In this document: positions 1 through 5,784 of the stretch, piece after piece
How positions within the stretch are numbered: position 1 is the first letter of the stretch
Layout: each line of letters starts with the position of its first letter
Position numbers and translations under genes: made by a program
Notes under the pieces: model-generated
What the model was told of the DNA's origin: nothing
Database searches by the model: none
The model's input: the letters and a program-made list of their open reading frames with translations, nothing else
Origin: Methanobacteriota archaeon
GTDB lineage: Archaea > JACRDV01
Reading direction: 5' to 3'
NCBI GenBank assembly: GCA_024860865.1
Contig: JACRDV010000127.1
Location: forward strand, 1 to 12,233
DNA: 12,233 bases

Positions 1-129
1 ATGAGCACACCCACGGTTATTATCGTAGACATAGAAGGAAATGAAATTACTTCTTGGCATGGCCAAATACCAGATGAACAAAAAATCAGTACGTATTTAG
101 CTAATAGCCATTATTCTTGTTTTTTCTAA
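1..129 (+). CDS. Short unidentified ORF, possibly a partial or decayed gene
   Basis: ATG at base 1 opens 42 codons ending in TAA at 127-129 (protein begins MSTPTVIIVDIEGNEITSW). The frame is open to the window edge, so this could equally be the end of a gene that starts outside, or the front of a gene now cut off. I do not recognise the family. A different frame is open from 101 to 181 and again from 185 to 271, with protein-like text (LVFSNLKALMGRIS, then a basic KVGRTRRRPNVRIFLRWMKEL), interrupted by TAA at 182. That pattern would fit a gene decaying by frameshift and nonsense mutation, but it may be chance. Apart from these fragments, 130-310 holds only the likely promoter of the next gene. 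Confidence 0.22.
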   Translation: MSTPTVIIVDIEGNEITSWHGQIPDEQKISTYLANSHYSCFF

Positions 130-274
130 CTTGAAAGCACTTATGGGTAGAATATCTAATTATCCAATGAGAAAAATAACTTAAACAAAAGTAGGTCGTA
201 CTCGTAGAAGACCAAATGTTAGGATTTTTCTTAGGTGGATGAAGGAGCTAAATACATACAAAAATCATTAAATT

Positions 275-285
275 ACTTAATAAAA
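275..285 (+). promoter_or_regulatory. Possible TATA box of the nrdG-like gene
   Basis: The A/T-rich stretch ACTTAATAAAA lies about 26-36 bases before the ATG at 311, where an archaeal TATA box would be if transcription began close to the start codon. AGGGA at 298-302 could serve as a weak ribosome-binding site. This rests on position and composition only. Confidence 0.3.
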
Positions 286-310
286 ACTAATTTTTTAGGG
301 AAGTATTTTA

Positions 311-1018
311 ATGGATATAAGAGGTTTTATTGAAACAAGCTTTGTGGATTGGGATGGCAAAATAGTATCAACTGTTTTTACAGCCGGATGTAATTTTCGC
401 TGTATTTTTTGTTATAATTATGAATTGGCTATTAACCCAGAAAAGTTTAAACAAGTGCCAATGGATCATATAATGGATTTTTTAAAGGAGCACTCTGATT
501 TTATAGATGGACTTTGTATTACTGGTGGAGAGCCATCTCTGCAAAATGATTTGCCCGATTTTTGTAAAAAAATTAAATCGCTTGGCTTTAGCATTAAACT
601 CGATACCAATGGAACTCATCCAGAAATGCTTCAAAAACTAATAGAGGAAAGACTTGTGGACTACGTAGCAATGGATATTAAAGCGCCATTAAATGAAGAA
701 AAATATGCGCTTCTAAGTGGAACATACGTTAATTCACTTTTAAATAAAATTAAAGAGAGCGTCCAATTATTGCTCCACTCTCATTTAGAATATGAGTTCA
801 GAACGACAGTTATACCAACAATGCATTCAGAAGAGGATATCGAAAAAATAGCAAAAGAAATTAAAGGCGCAAGACTTTATGCTCTACAAAAGTTTCAACC
901 AATTAATGTTCTAAACTCAGAATTAAAAAGGCAAAAATCCCAAAAAGATGAAGAGATGGAGCAACTGGTACAAATTGCAAAAAAACATTTGCTAAAAGTC
1001 AAATGGAGGGGAAAATGA
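311..1018 (+). CDS. nrdG: Anaerobic ribonucleoside-triphosphate reductase activating protein (NrdG2-type radical SAM)
   Basis: A 235-residue radical-SAM protein. The Cx3Cx2C cluster motif is C27, C31 and C34 (AGCNFRCIFC), which should hold the [4Fe-4S] cluster that cleaves S-adenosylmethionine. ITGGEP at 70-75 is the SAM-binding glycine-rich motif, and DTNGTHPE and VAMDIKAPL follow in the order usual for the NrdG2/TIGR02495 group. Members are thought to install the glycyl radical on class III ribonucleotide reductase (NrdD), making deoxynucleotides without oxygen. No nrdD is in the window, so its partner must lie elsewhere, or the enzyme activates a different glycyl-radical protein. ATG 311 gives the normal N-terminus. 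The stop overlaps a new ATG (ATGA at 1015-1018) preceded by GGAGGGG, as though another gene once followed. Family is clear; the exact substrate is inferred. Confidence 0.85.
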   Translation: MDIRGFIETSFVDWDGKIVSTVFTAGCNFRCIFCYNYELAINPEKFKQVPMDHIMDFLKEHSDFIDGLCITGGEPSLQNDLPDFCKKIKSLGFSIKLDTNGTHPEMLQKLIEERLVDYVAMDIKAPLNEEKYALLSGTYVNSLLNKIKESVQLLLHSHLEYEFRTTVIPTMHSEEDIEKIAKEIKGARLYALQKFQPINVLNSELKRQKSQKDEEMEQLVQIAKKHLLKVKWRGK

Positions 1019-1092
1019 GCTATCAAAGATACATATTTAAACGAAGATTACTATCTTTCCTCAGTATTAAACATTTAAAGAAACCAGTATAG
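1015..1092 (+). other. 25-codon ORF behind a strong ribosome-binding site; possible truncated gene start
   Basis: The ATG at 1015 overlaps the nrdG stop (ATGA) and follows GGAGGGG (1005-1011) by three bases, a classic coupled start. The ORF (begins MSYQRYIFKRRLLSFL) ends at TAG 1090-1092, inside the 3' end of the opposite-strand gene. It may be the surviving first codons of a second operon gene whose rest was replaced by the gene at 1067-2152. It could also be chance, since the purine run falls in the Lys-Trp-Arg-Gly-Lys codons of nrdG. Confidence 0.2.
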
Positions 1093-2152
1093 TTTTGTTT
1101 ATTTCTCTTTCAATCCATTCTTTCCCTTTTATTTTTCCAACCCTATATATCTCAATCAGTTTTTCAGCATAATTTTTCGCTTTATTATAGCCGACCTCTC
1201 TTGCTTCTTCTATTACACTCCAGTCATCTTTTTCTCTGAACTCCCAATAAGCTGTGGCAATTTCCGGAAAGATTTTTTTCCGAGATCCAGTGAGAAGAGA
1301 AACGTAAAATCCAAGAGAACCCTTATTCCTATTGTCAATTATGTGTCTCAGTGTTCCCTTCTGATTTGTGTCAGCCAGGAGATCTTTTGTCCCTCTTACA
1401 AGCCCTTCAATTTTAGTATGCGGAAATAAACCAATTAGCTCGCGCCATTCTTCGTCAGGAAAAACTTTGTCACTTGCCTCTCCTATTTCATGGCTAAGAT
1501 AAGATTTCAGTTCTTCTTCACAAATTCTATCCATTTTATCCGCTATACTTTCTGGTTTTGCACCAATTTTTTCCTCATTCAACCCGTAATCTTCAAAAGC
1601 GAACTTTAAAGCCTTTTTTTCTTTTGTGGTTTTCACTTCTTTGACTTTTTCCCATAGGAGATATCTAACTGGTTCTTTTCTGCCAAATATATCATTTCCC
1701 TGTAACAGAGCTGGAGTAGTAAATAAATCCCTTGCAGACTCTTTATCTAAAACATGAATATTGTATCCATTTTCCATTCGGGATTCTTCGAGTTCAGCGA
1801 GGAAAAAAGAGGGTTTCATCGAGGCTGCATAGCCTGCTCCATAAAGAAATCCTTCAGGCTTGAGTGTTTTATTTATTCCTTTTAAATCGAAGGGCTGATA
1901 TTCGTTCCCTTCTATCTCTATGTTCTGAAATTCCTTTTCTGACAGTTTTTTCCAGTTTATCTCTTTTTCCTCAACCCAATCCATCAAATCAGAATGATCG
2001 ATTTCTTCCCAAGGTTTTATTTTCCTCTCCCATTTGTATAGGTCTCTGAGCCTCAATAACAATCCACATATAGAATATATACCCCAGTATTTAGCATCTG
2101 AAATGTCACAATTCTTCTTAACCTGGTTTGCAATATGTTCAACATCAATCAT
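1067..2152 (-). CDS. Uncharacterised Sfum_1244-like protein
   Basis: A soluble protein of about 361 residues with no membrane segment or signal peptide. Near the N-terminus it has KKNCDISDAKYWGIYSICG, then LLLRLRDLYKWE, a signature I recall from the uncharacterised Sfum_1244 family (named after a Syntrophobacter gene); this comes from memory and was not searched. Further on come GFLYGAGYAASMKPSFFLAE and FGRKEPVRYLLWEKV, then a charged, mostly helical C-terminal half. No catalytic motif is recognised and the function is unknown. I prefer the ATG at 2152: GGTGA lies four bases upstream, it places the NCDISDA motif near the N-terminus, and the TATA-like box overlaps the alternative ATG at 2188, which would add 12 residues. 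It points against its neighbours and its 3' end runs into the short ORF after nrdG, so it may be an insertion. Family name moderately sure. Confidence 0.7.
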   Translation of the reverse strand: MIDVEHIANQVKKNCDISDAKYWGIYSICGLLLRLRDLYKWERKIKPWEEIDHSDLMDWVEEKEINWKKLSEKEFQNIEIEGNEYQPFDLKGINKTLKPEGFLYGAGYAASMKPSFFLAELEESRMENGYNIHVLDKESARDLFTTPALLQGNDIFGRKEPVRYLLWEKVKEVKTTKEKKALKFAFEDYGLNEEKIGAKPESIADKMDRICEEELKSYLSHEIGEASDKVFPDEEWRELIGLFPHTKIEGLVRGTKDLLADTNQKGTLRHIIDNRNKGSLGFYVSLLTGSRKKIFPEIATAYWEFREKDDWSVIEEAREVGYNKAKNYAEKLIEIYRVGKIKGKEWIEREINKTILVSLNV

Positions 2153-2186
2153 TCTTTCACCAGTTACAATAATAAATTCTTTTTTC

Positions 2187-2196
2187 ATTTATAAAA
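2187..2196. promoter_or_regulatory. Shared TATA-like segment of two divergent genes
   Basis: TTTATAAAAA reads as a TATA box on both strands. Rightward it lies about 20 bases before the MFS ATG at 2212, so that message would be leaderless. Leftward it lies about 40 bases before the ATG at 2152, which would leave a short leader carrying the GGTGA ribosome-binding site. The assignment is by position only. Confidence 0.4.
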
Positions 2197-2211
2197 AAAT
2201 TGGGAAATAAT

Positions 2212-3363
2212 ATGGGTATTTTTTCTAGAAATTTGCTCTTGATATTTGGCACAGCATTTCTGTTTTTCTTTAGTTTTCACATGTTATTGCCAATCCTTGC
2301 ACTATTTGCAAAAAACATAGGCGCCAGTGATGCAGAAATTGGCTTAATCATAGGTATATTTGCTTTTATGGCAGTGATAGCAAGGCTTCCAGTTGGCATT
2401 TATGTTGATAGGCATGGCAAAAAGAGAATGATAATACTTGGTTGCTTGATCTTCTTCATATCACCTATTCTCTACTCAATTTGTTCTACTCCTTCTCAAT
2501 TATTTTTCATTAGAATGTTTCATGGAATAGGTATTGCGGCTTTCACTATATCTGCGATGGCCATGGTGGCCGACCTTGCTCCAAGAGGACGATTAGGTGA
2601 GATAATGGGTTTTTATGGTGTATCAGTGATGTTTGCTACCGCTGTAGCACCTAGTTTAGGAGGTTTATTGACAGACTTACTTGATTTTTCTCGAACATTT
2701 TTAATTGCCTCATTGCTAGCATTTAGCTCAGTAATTCTCTCAACGCTGATAAAAGAACAAATAGTTCAAAGTGGTAGTTATAGCTATAAAACTAGCTTTA
2801 AAGATGCGATAACAAATAAAAATGTCATAACATCAAGTCTTGCTATATTCACGCTGACAATAACCTACGCTTCAATTGTCTCTTTTTTCCCAGTATATGC
2901 TCGGCTTTTTAATATCACCCCTACTGAAGTTGGGTTGTTCTTCACAGCATATGCAGTTGCAACGATATTCACTAGACCTACAATGGGAAGATTATCTGAC
3001 AGATTTGGCAGAGCGCCGGTGATTTTGCCAACTATGTGCCTTGCAGCAATAGCAATTTTTCTAGTTTCTAAATTTAGCACTCTCAATGGGTTTTTCATTT
3101 CAGCTGTGTTATATGGCGTTGGTTTTGGCTCAGCTTTCTCTGCTCTTTCTGCCTTTGTAGTCGATACTATCGATCCAAAAAATAGAGGATCCGCCATGGG
3201 AATATTCACATCTTGCTTTGATCTTGGTATAGCAACTGGGTCAATTGGACTTGGAGTTGTAGGTCAATACTATGGCTATCAAGTACTATACGAAACCGCT
3301 TCTCTCATCTTAGTAATTGGTGTTGTATCATTTATAATATTTAGATATATTTGGAAGGATTAA
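2212..3363 (+). CDS. MFS transporter
   Basis: A 383-residue protein with about twelve hydrophobic segments, the length and layout of the Major Facilitator Superfamily. The loop after the second segment carries the motif-A residues DRHGKKR (66-72), and the equivalent loop in the second half has GRLSDRFGR (259-267), so the two six-helix halves are plain. The helix with RMFHGIGIAAFTISAMAMV and the following APRGRLGEIMGFYG resemble the multidrug/sugar-efflux type of MFS. The substrate cannot be told from sequence. The first ATG in frame is at 2212; a TTG at 2200 would add four residues but has no better ribosome-binding site. It is divergent from the unknown gene on its left, and the DUF123 gene follows after a 56-base gap on the same strand. 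Confidence 0.9.
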   Translation: MGIFSRNLLLIFGTAFLFFFSFHMLLPILALFAKNIGASDAEIGLIIGIFAFMAVIARLPVGIYVDRHGKKRMIILGCLIFFISPILYSICSTPSQLFFIRMFHGIGIAAFTISAMAMVADLAPRGRLGEIMGFYGVSVMFATAVAPSLGGLLTDLLDFSRTFLIASLLAFSSVILSTLIKEQIVQSGSYSYKTSFKDAITNKNVITSSLAIFTLTITYASIVSFFPVYARLFNITPTEVGLFFTAYAVATIFTRPTMGRLSDRFGRAPVILPTMCLAAIAIFLVSKFSTLNGFFISAVLYGVGFGSAFSALSAFVVDTIDPKNRGSAMGIFTSCFDLGIATGSIGLGVVGQYYGYQVLYETASLILVIGVVSFIIFRYIWKD

Positions 3364-3406
3364 ATTGATAGAAAAATTTCTCTCTAACTTTAAAAGTTAA
3401 AATCAT

Positions 3407-3410
3407 GGAG
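3407..3410 (+). promoter_or_regulatory. Ribosome-binding site that suggests an AUU start
   Basis: GGAG lies nine bases before the ATT at 3420 and three before an ATC at 3414. It is made by the triplets ATG GAG TAG, so the only ATG nearby is followed at its third codon by a stop. The spacing fits initiation at ATT 3420, exactly where relatives have their Met-Lys-Gly-Thr-Tyr start. Confidence 0.35.
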
Positions 3411-3419
3411 TAGATCAAA

Positions 3420-3833
3420 ATTAAGGGCACATATAACTTAGTTATTAAATTAGATAAAAGCCAAAAATTAACAATCGGAAAACTTGGGACCTTCTTTTTC
3501 CCTAAGGGCTATTATGTTTATACTGGATCTGCTCTGAATAATCTAGATGCTAGAATAGCACACCATAAAAACGCAAACAAAAAACTGCGCTGGCATATCG
3601 ACTACTTGTTAAGAAAGGCAAGGATTTTGAATGTGCTAACAATTAAAACTGAGCGAAAAGTAGAATGTCAACTCCATGGGGTGATAGAAAACTTGCCAAA
3701 CGCCAAGATATTAATACCAAAGTTTGGTTCATCAGATTGCAAATGTAAAAGCCATCTAGTTTATTTTAAGAAACTCCATATCACAGAAACCCAGAAAAAA
3801 ATAAATATTTTAGGATTTGCTAAAAACAAATAA
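3420..3833 (+). CDS. DUF123 / GIY-YIG-like nuclease-domain protein with a non-canonical start
   Basis: Read from ATT 3420 this gives a complete 137-residue DUF123 domain. Residues 2-9 read KGTYNLVI, as at the family's usual N-terminus. GKLGTFFFPKGYYVYTGSA (20-38) holds the GIY-YIG-like strand pair, R45 and H48-H49 follow, LRWHIDYLL is at 56-64, and FGSSDCKCKSH (102-112) carries the conserved Cys pair. The family is related to GIY-YIG endonucleases and is sometimes fused to endonuclease III, so a DNA-repair role is plausible but unproven. No ATG, GTG or TTG exists in this frame between the TAG at 3411 and a TTG at 3606, and starting at 3606 would delete the GIY-YIG core. Either translation begins at AUU, or ATG 3405 was the start and TAG at codon 3 has broken it, or there is a base error. 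The intact downstream frame argues for a working gene. Confidence 0.75.
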   Translation: MKGTYNLVIKLDKSQKLTIGKLGTFFFPKGYYVYTGSALNNLDARIAHHKNANKKLRWHIDYLLRKARILNVLTIKTERKVECQLHGVIENLPNAKILIPKFGSSDCKCKSHLVYFKKLHITETQKKINILGFAKNK

Positions 3834-3848
3834 ATTTTCGTAACAAAC

Positions 3849-3857
3849 CTTATATTC
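3849..3857 (+). promoter_or_regulatory. Possible TATA box for rps15
   Basis: CTTATATTC sits in the 101-base gap between the DUF123 stop and the uS15 start. It would give a leader of about 55-60 bases ending in the GGAG at 3923-3926. Weak evidence, based on composition and position. Confidence 0.25.
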
Positions 3858-3934
3858 ATTAAGCTACATTCAAAAAGATACTTTTAGAAAAAATTCAATG
3901 GTTTAAGGATTTTAATGAATTTGGAGATGGGATA

Positions 3935-4390
3935 TTGGCTAGACTGCATACAAGAAGGAAAGGTGAACACGGCTCAAAGCATCCTGTCCGAGCTGCTCCC
4001 CCAAGTTGGGTGCAACAAGATTCAAGCGAACTTAAAGAACTAGTAGTGAGACTAGCAAAAGAAGGGTATTCTACTGCGACGATCGGTACAATCCTCCGAG
4101 ATCAATATGGAGTTCCAAGTGTAAAGTTGGTTACAGGGGAAAAACTACTGGAAATTTTGAAAGAACACAATATAGCTCCCACACTTCCTGAAGATCTAAT
4201 GAATGTGATAAAACAAGCCCTCAGAACTCGAAGACATATAGAAGTTCATAAGAAAGATATTAGCAACAAACGTAATCTAACTTTAGCAGAATCAAAAATT
4301 CACAGACTAGTAAAATACTACAAAAAGAAAGGTATTTTACCAGCTGACTGGACTTACGAACCTAAAAAAGCAGCTTTGCTTATAAAGTGA
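3935..4390 (+). CDS. rps15: 30S ribosomal protein uS15 (S15P/S13e)
   Basis: A 151-residue protein, the normal length for archaeal uS15, which carries an N-terminal extension absent from the bacterial protein. It opens with MARLHTRRKGEHGSKHPVR, the typical basic start. The middle contains VRLAKEGYSTATIGTILRDQ and YGVPSVK, and the C-terminal helical part has LAESKIHRLVKYYKKKG and LPADWTYEP, which pack against 16S rRNA helices in the small subunit. The start is TTG at 3935: it restores the conserved Met-Ala-Arg beginning, and GGAG at 3923-3926 is eight bases upstream. It ends 36 bases from the convergent small gene on the other strand. In many archaea uS15 lies beside the RecJ-like gene; here a minus-strand block separates them. 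Confidence 0.97.
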   Translation: MARLHTRRKGEHGSKHPVRAAPPSWVQQDSSELKELVVRLAKEGYSTATIGTILRDQYGVPSVKLVTGEKLLEILKEHNIAPTLPEDLMNVIKQALRTRRHIEVHKKDISNKRNLTLAESKIHRLVKYYKKKGILPADWTYEPKKAALLIK

Positions 4391-4426
4391 TTTTGAAACG
4401 AAAAATAATAGAATGAGGCAAACCAA

Positions 4427-4678
4427 CTAAGATGTCGGATTGCCTTCTGTTTCTTCTTTAACTTGCGGTGCTGGCTTCGGTTTTGCACCAACAGACAATA
4501 GAACACTGAATTTGTCAAAATGTTCTAGAAAAGATTCGTATTGAGGCGGTGCTGGTCTGTAATCTTGCCATTTCTCTAAGTATTGTTTAATTCTTTCAAG
4601 GACTTGCCTTCTTTCGACCTCTAAGGCAACTAACCTTGCTAAGAGCAATTCAAGGTTGTCTTTATCGCTGTAAAGCAT
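4427..4678 (-). CDS. Small unknown protein with an N-terminal coiled coil and a Pro/Glu tail
   Basis: An 83-residue protein of unknown family. Residues 5-45 are rich in Leu, Val, Glu, Arg and Lys in a heptad-like pattern (LELLLARLVALEVERRQVLE), suggesting a helical hairpin or coiled coil. The mid part includes RPAPPQYESFLEHFDKF, and the last 20 residues are a low-complexity Pro/Lys/Glu tail. The start is put at ATG 4678 because GAGGT lies eight bases before it; the TTG at 4684 is only two bases from GAGGT and would add two residues. It follows the small gene at 4702-4872 after 29 bases and probably shares its promoter. It ends in TAG and converges on rps15. No function can be assigned; a small adaptor or subunit is one possibility. 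Confidence 0.65.
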   Translation of the reverse strand: MLYSDKDNLELLLARLVALEVERRQVLERIKQYLEKWQDYRPAPPQYESFLEHFDKFSVLLSVGAKPKPAPQVKEETEGNPTS

Positions 4679-4701
4679 ATACAATAACCTCTGGTTATTT
4701 T

Positions 4702-4872
4702 TTACGGAGCATCGGCTATTTTTTTGATTCCACCATATTCTAGAACAACTGGATGGTGTGAGAACATTGCTACATGGCGTTGAATATCCACATATTCATC
4801 AGTGGCATCACATATGTAGACTCCAGTATGGACTGGTATTTGTTCAAGCAGTTCCTGCTTCTGTTTTTGCAC
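4702..4872 (-). CDS. Very small unknown protein; N-terminus uncertain, possibly frame-disrupted
   Basis: From GTG 4872 this encodes 56 residues, too short for most gene callers but protein-like: QELLEQIPVHTGVYICDAT, then EYVDIQRHVAMFSHHPVVLE, ending GGIKKIADAP. GGTGA (4878-4882) lies five bases before the GTG, giving a reasonable start; an upstream GTG at 4881 adds three residues. The frame stays open further upstream (DEQHEIAKKTG) as far as TGA at 4915-4917, and beyond that to ATGs at 4938 and 4962. Alternatively one extra base in the A7 run just upstream would join the ORF starting MSNTKSPKK to it. So the gene may have lost part of its N-terminus by nonsense or frameshift, or an assembly error may hide it. 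It precedes the 83-residue gene in an apparent two-gene operon. Family not recognised. Confidence 0.5.
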   Translation of the reverse strand: MQKQKQELLEQIPVHTGVYICDATDEYVDIQRHVAMFSHHPVVLEYGGIKKIADAP

Positions 4873-4943
4873 TATTTTCACCCCTGTTTTTTTGGCGATT
4901 TCGTGTTGCTCATCTCATTTGTTTGTCCCAGCACACATTTGCC

Positions 4944-4969
4944 ATTTATCATGATTTATCATGATAAAT
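4944..4969. repeat. Direct repeat plus perfect 16-bp palindrome, operator-like
   Basis: ATTTATCATG occurs twice in tandem (4944-4953 and 4954-4963), and the second copy with the following bases forms the perfect palindrome ATTTATCATGATAAAT (4954-4969). It lies about 10-30 bases downstream of the leftward TATA box, so it would cover the transcription start of the small minus-strand genes. That is the usual place for an archaeal repressor site. The regulator is unknown. Confidence 0.5.
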
Positions 4970-4977
4970 ATGTATGA

Positions 4978-4987
4978 TTTATATAAA
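4978..4987 (-). promoter_or_regulatory. Strong TATA box for the small minus-strand operon
   Basis: TTTATATAAA is the best TATA-like match in the window. Read leftward, transcription would begin about 25 bases on, near 4957, inside the palindrome, and just before the candidate ATGs at 4952 and 4938. The box is nearly symmetrical, so rightward use cannot be excluded, but no supported plus-strand gene follows. The remaining bases up to 5143 are very A/T-rich with nothing else I can name. Confidence 0.5.
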
Positions 4988-5143
4988 AACTTTGCGCTTC
5001 CTTTTTATTTTATTTACTGTATTTATATTTTTAATAATATTTTATTACTGAAGGTAATTTCCAGCTAATGAAAGTTACTGTTCTTGTTCGCAGCAATTTA
5101 ATAAATGCTATCAAATCCCAATTTTCAATGTTTGTTTGTTTTA

Positions 5144-5743
5144 CTAAATGCCTGTTGATGGAATATAATACCTTGAGAAAGGCCTCATGACAAATGCAAA
5201 GTAAAGCGATCCAAGAATGACAAAAATTATTACAATTATTACTGGCAGCAGAAGCGCGAGTAAAGCTCTCCCCAAAGTAAGTTCATGAACAACTTTTACT
5301 GCAAATACTTCACAAATAAAAACCCATATTCCTCCAATGAAAGCGCCAATGATTGGAATTATCCCGAGTGCAGCTGGTGCATAGGCGAATCCCATCGCCC
5401 TCAAAAAACCTGTGAAATTAGCCTTGCCTCCTAGAAGCAGTGCAAAAAGATGAACTATTCCAGAAGAAATGAACCATCCGATTATTGCAAGAATTGGCAC
5501 CACTGTTGCTAAGGCTGCGCCTGCTAGTCCCCCTCCCATCATGCCAAATGGCCCAAACATAGCCCCAGCAAACGTAAGCAAAAAGAAATACCCTATTCCT
5601 TGGCAAATCCCAGACAATAATACAACAAGAAAACTCTGCCCTAAAGCATTTGGATCATCGCGTATTTCAGCATAAACTGGTTGCTCCAACATTACTGCCC
5701 GCTTAATTCTTCCAAAAAGAGGGGGTCTAACTTGAGATTCCAT
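5144..5743 (-). CDS. Yip1-domain integral membrane protein
   Basis: A 199-residue protein with a short soluble N-terminus (MESQVRPPLFGRIKRAVMLE, then PVYAEIRDDPNAL) followed by about five hydrophobic segments. The pattern matches the Yip1 family (PF04893-like): the N-terminal aspartate-proline region, a long glycine/alanine-rich pair of helices (LTFAGAMFGPFGMMGGGL), HLFALLLGGKANFTGFLRAM, then FAYAPAALGIIPIIGAFIGG. The G-G-x-x-x-F/L-x-x-x-x-R loop before the PAALG helix is typical. In eukaryotes Yip1 proteins work in vesicle traffic; in bacteria and archaea their role is unknown. ATG 5743 follows GGATTGG, a weak ribosome-binding site. The gene sits with two small genes on the minus strand between rps15 and recJ, but is 272 bases from the nearer one, which has its own promoter. 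Confidence 0.85.
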   Translation of the reverse strand: MESQVRPPLFGRIKRAVMLEQPVYAEIRDDPNALGQSFLVVLLSGICQGIGYFFLLTFAGAMFGPFGMMGGGLAGAALATVVPILAIIGWFISSGIVHLFALLLGGKANFTGFLRAMGFAYAPAALGIIPIIGAFIGGIWVFICEVFAVKVVHELTLGRALLALLLPVIIVIIFVILGSLYFAFVMRPFSRYYIPSTGI

Positions 5744-5770
5744 CCAATCCCTATCAATAAGAATGCATTC

Positions 5771-5784
5771 AAATTATTAAATAT
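5771..5784 (-). promoter_or_regulatory. Possible TATA box for the Yip1 gene
   Basis: Read leftward the sequence is ATATTTAATAATTT, about 28-41 bases before the ATG at 5743. It would give a leader of only a few bases. Composition and position are the only support. Confidence 0.3.

Noticed and set aside
130-310. tRNA or small RNA gene in the left gap
   Set aside because: No T-loop GTTCRA pattern, acceptor-stem pairing or stable hairpin seen.
1864-2049. Plus-strand ORF inside the unknown minus-strand gene
   Set aside because: Low-complexity Leu/Phe/Ser translation fully antisense to a protein with conserved motifs; a frame shadow.
2865-3209. Minus-strand ORF inside the MFS gene
   Set aside because: Antisense to well-conserved transmembrane segments and motif A; no ribosome-binding site or domain.
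3411-3413. Pyrrolysine insertion at TAG in the DUF123 gene
   Set aside because: No pyl genes in view, and the family has no residue to explain at this N-terminal position. TAG also ends two other genes here (4427 and 5144), although it is uncommon in the window. An AUU start is simpler.
4915-4917. Selenocysteine at the in-frame TGA upstream of the small gene
   Set aside because: Archaeal Sec use is restricted to a few lineages, no SECIS-like element was seen, and the next residues do not form a redox motif.
4758-4977. Two overlapping plus-strand ORFs of about 67 codons
   Set aside because: They lie antisense to the small minus-strand gene, which has the better start signal, a promoter and more natural composition; their translations are rich in His, Cys and Phe without pattern.
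5068-5190. 40-codon plus-strand ORF starting MKVTVLVRS
   Set aside because: Short, overlaps the Yip1 3' end, with a misplaced ribosome-binding site; composition not convincing.
5469-5675. Plus-strand ORF inside the Yip1 gene
   Set aside because: Mirror of the hydrophobic helices of the Yip1 protein; Pro/Ala-rich shadow.
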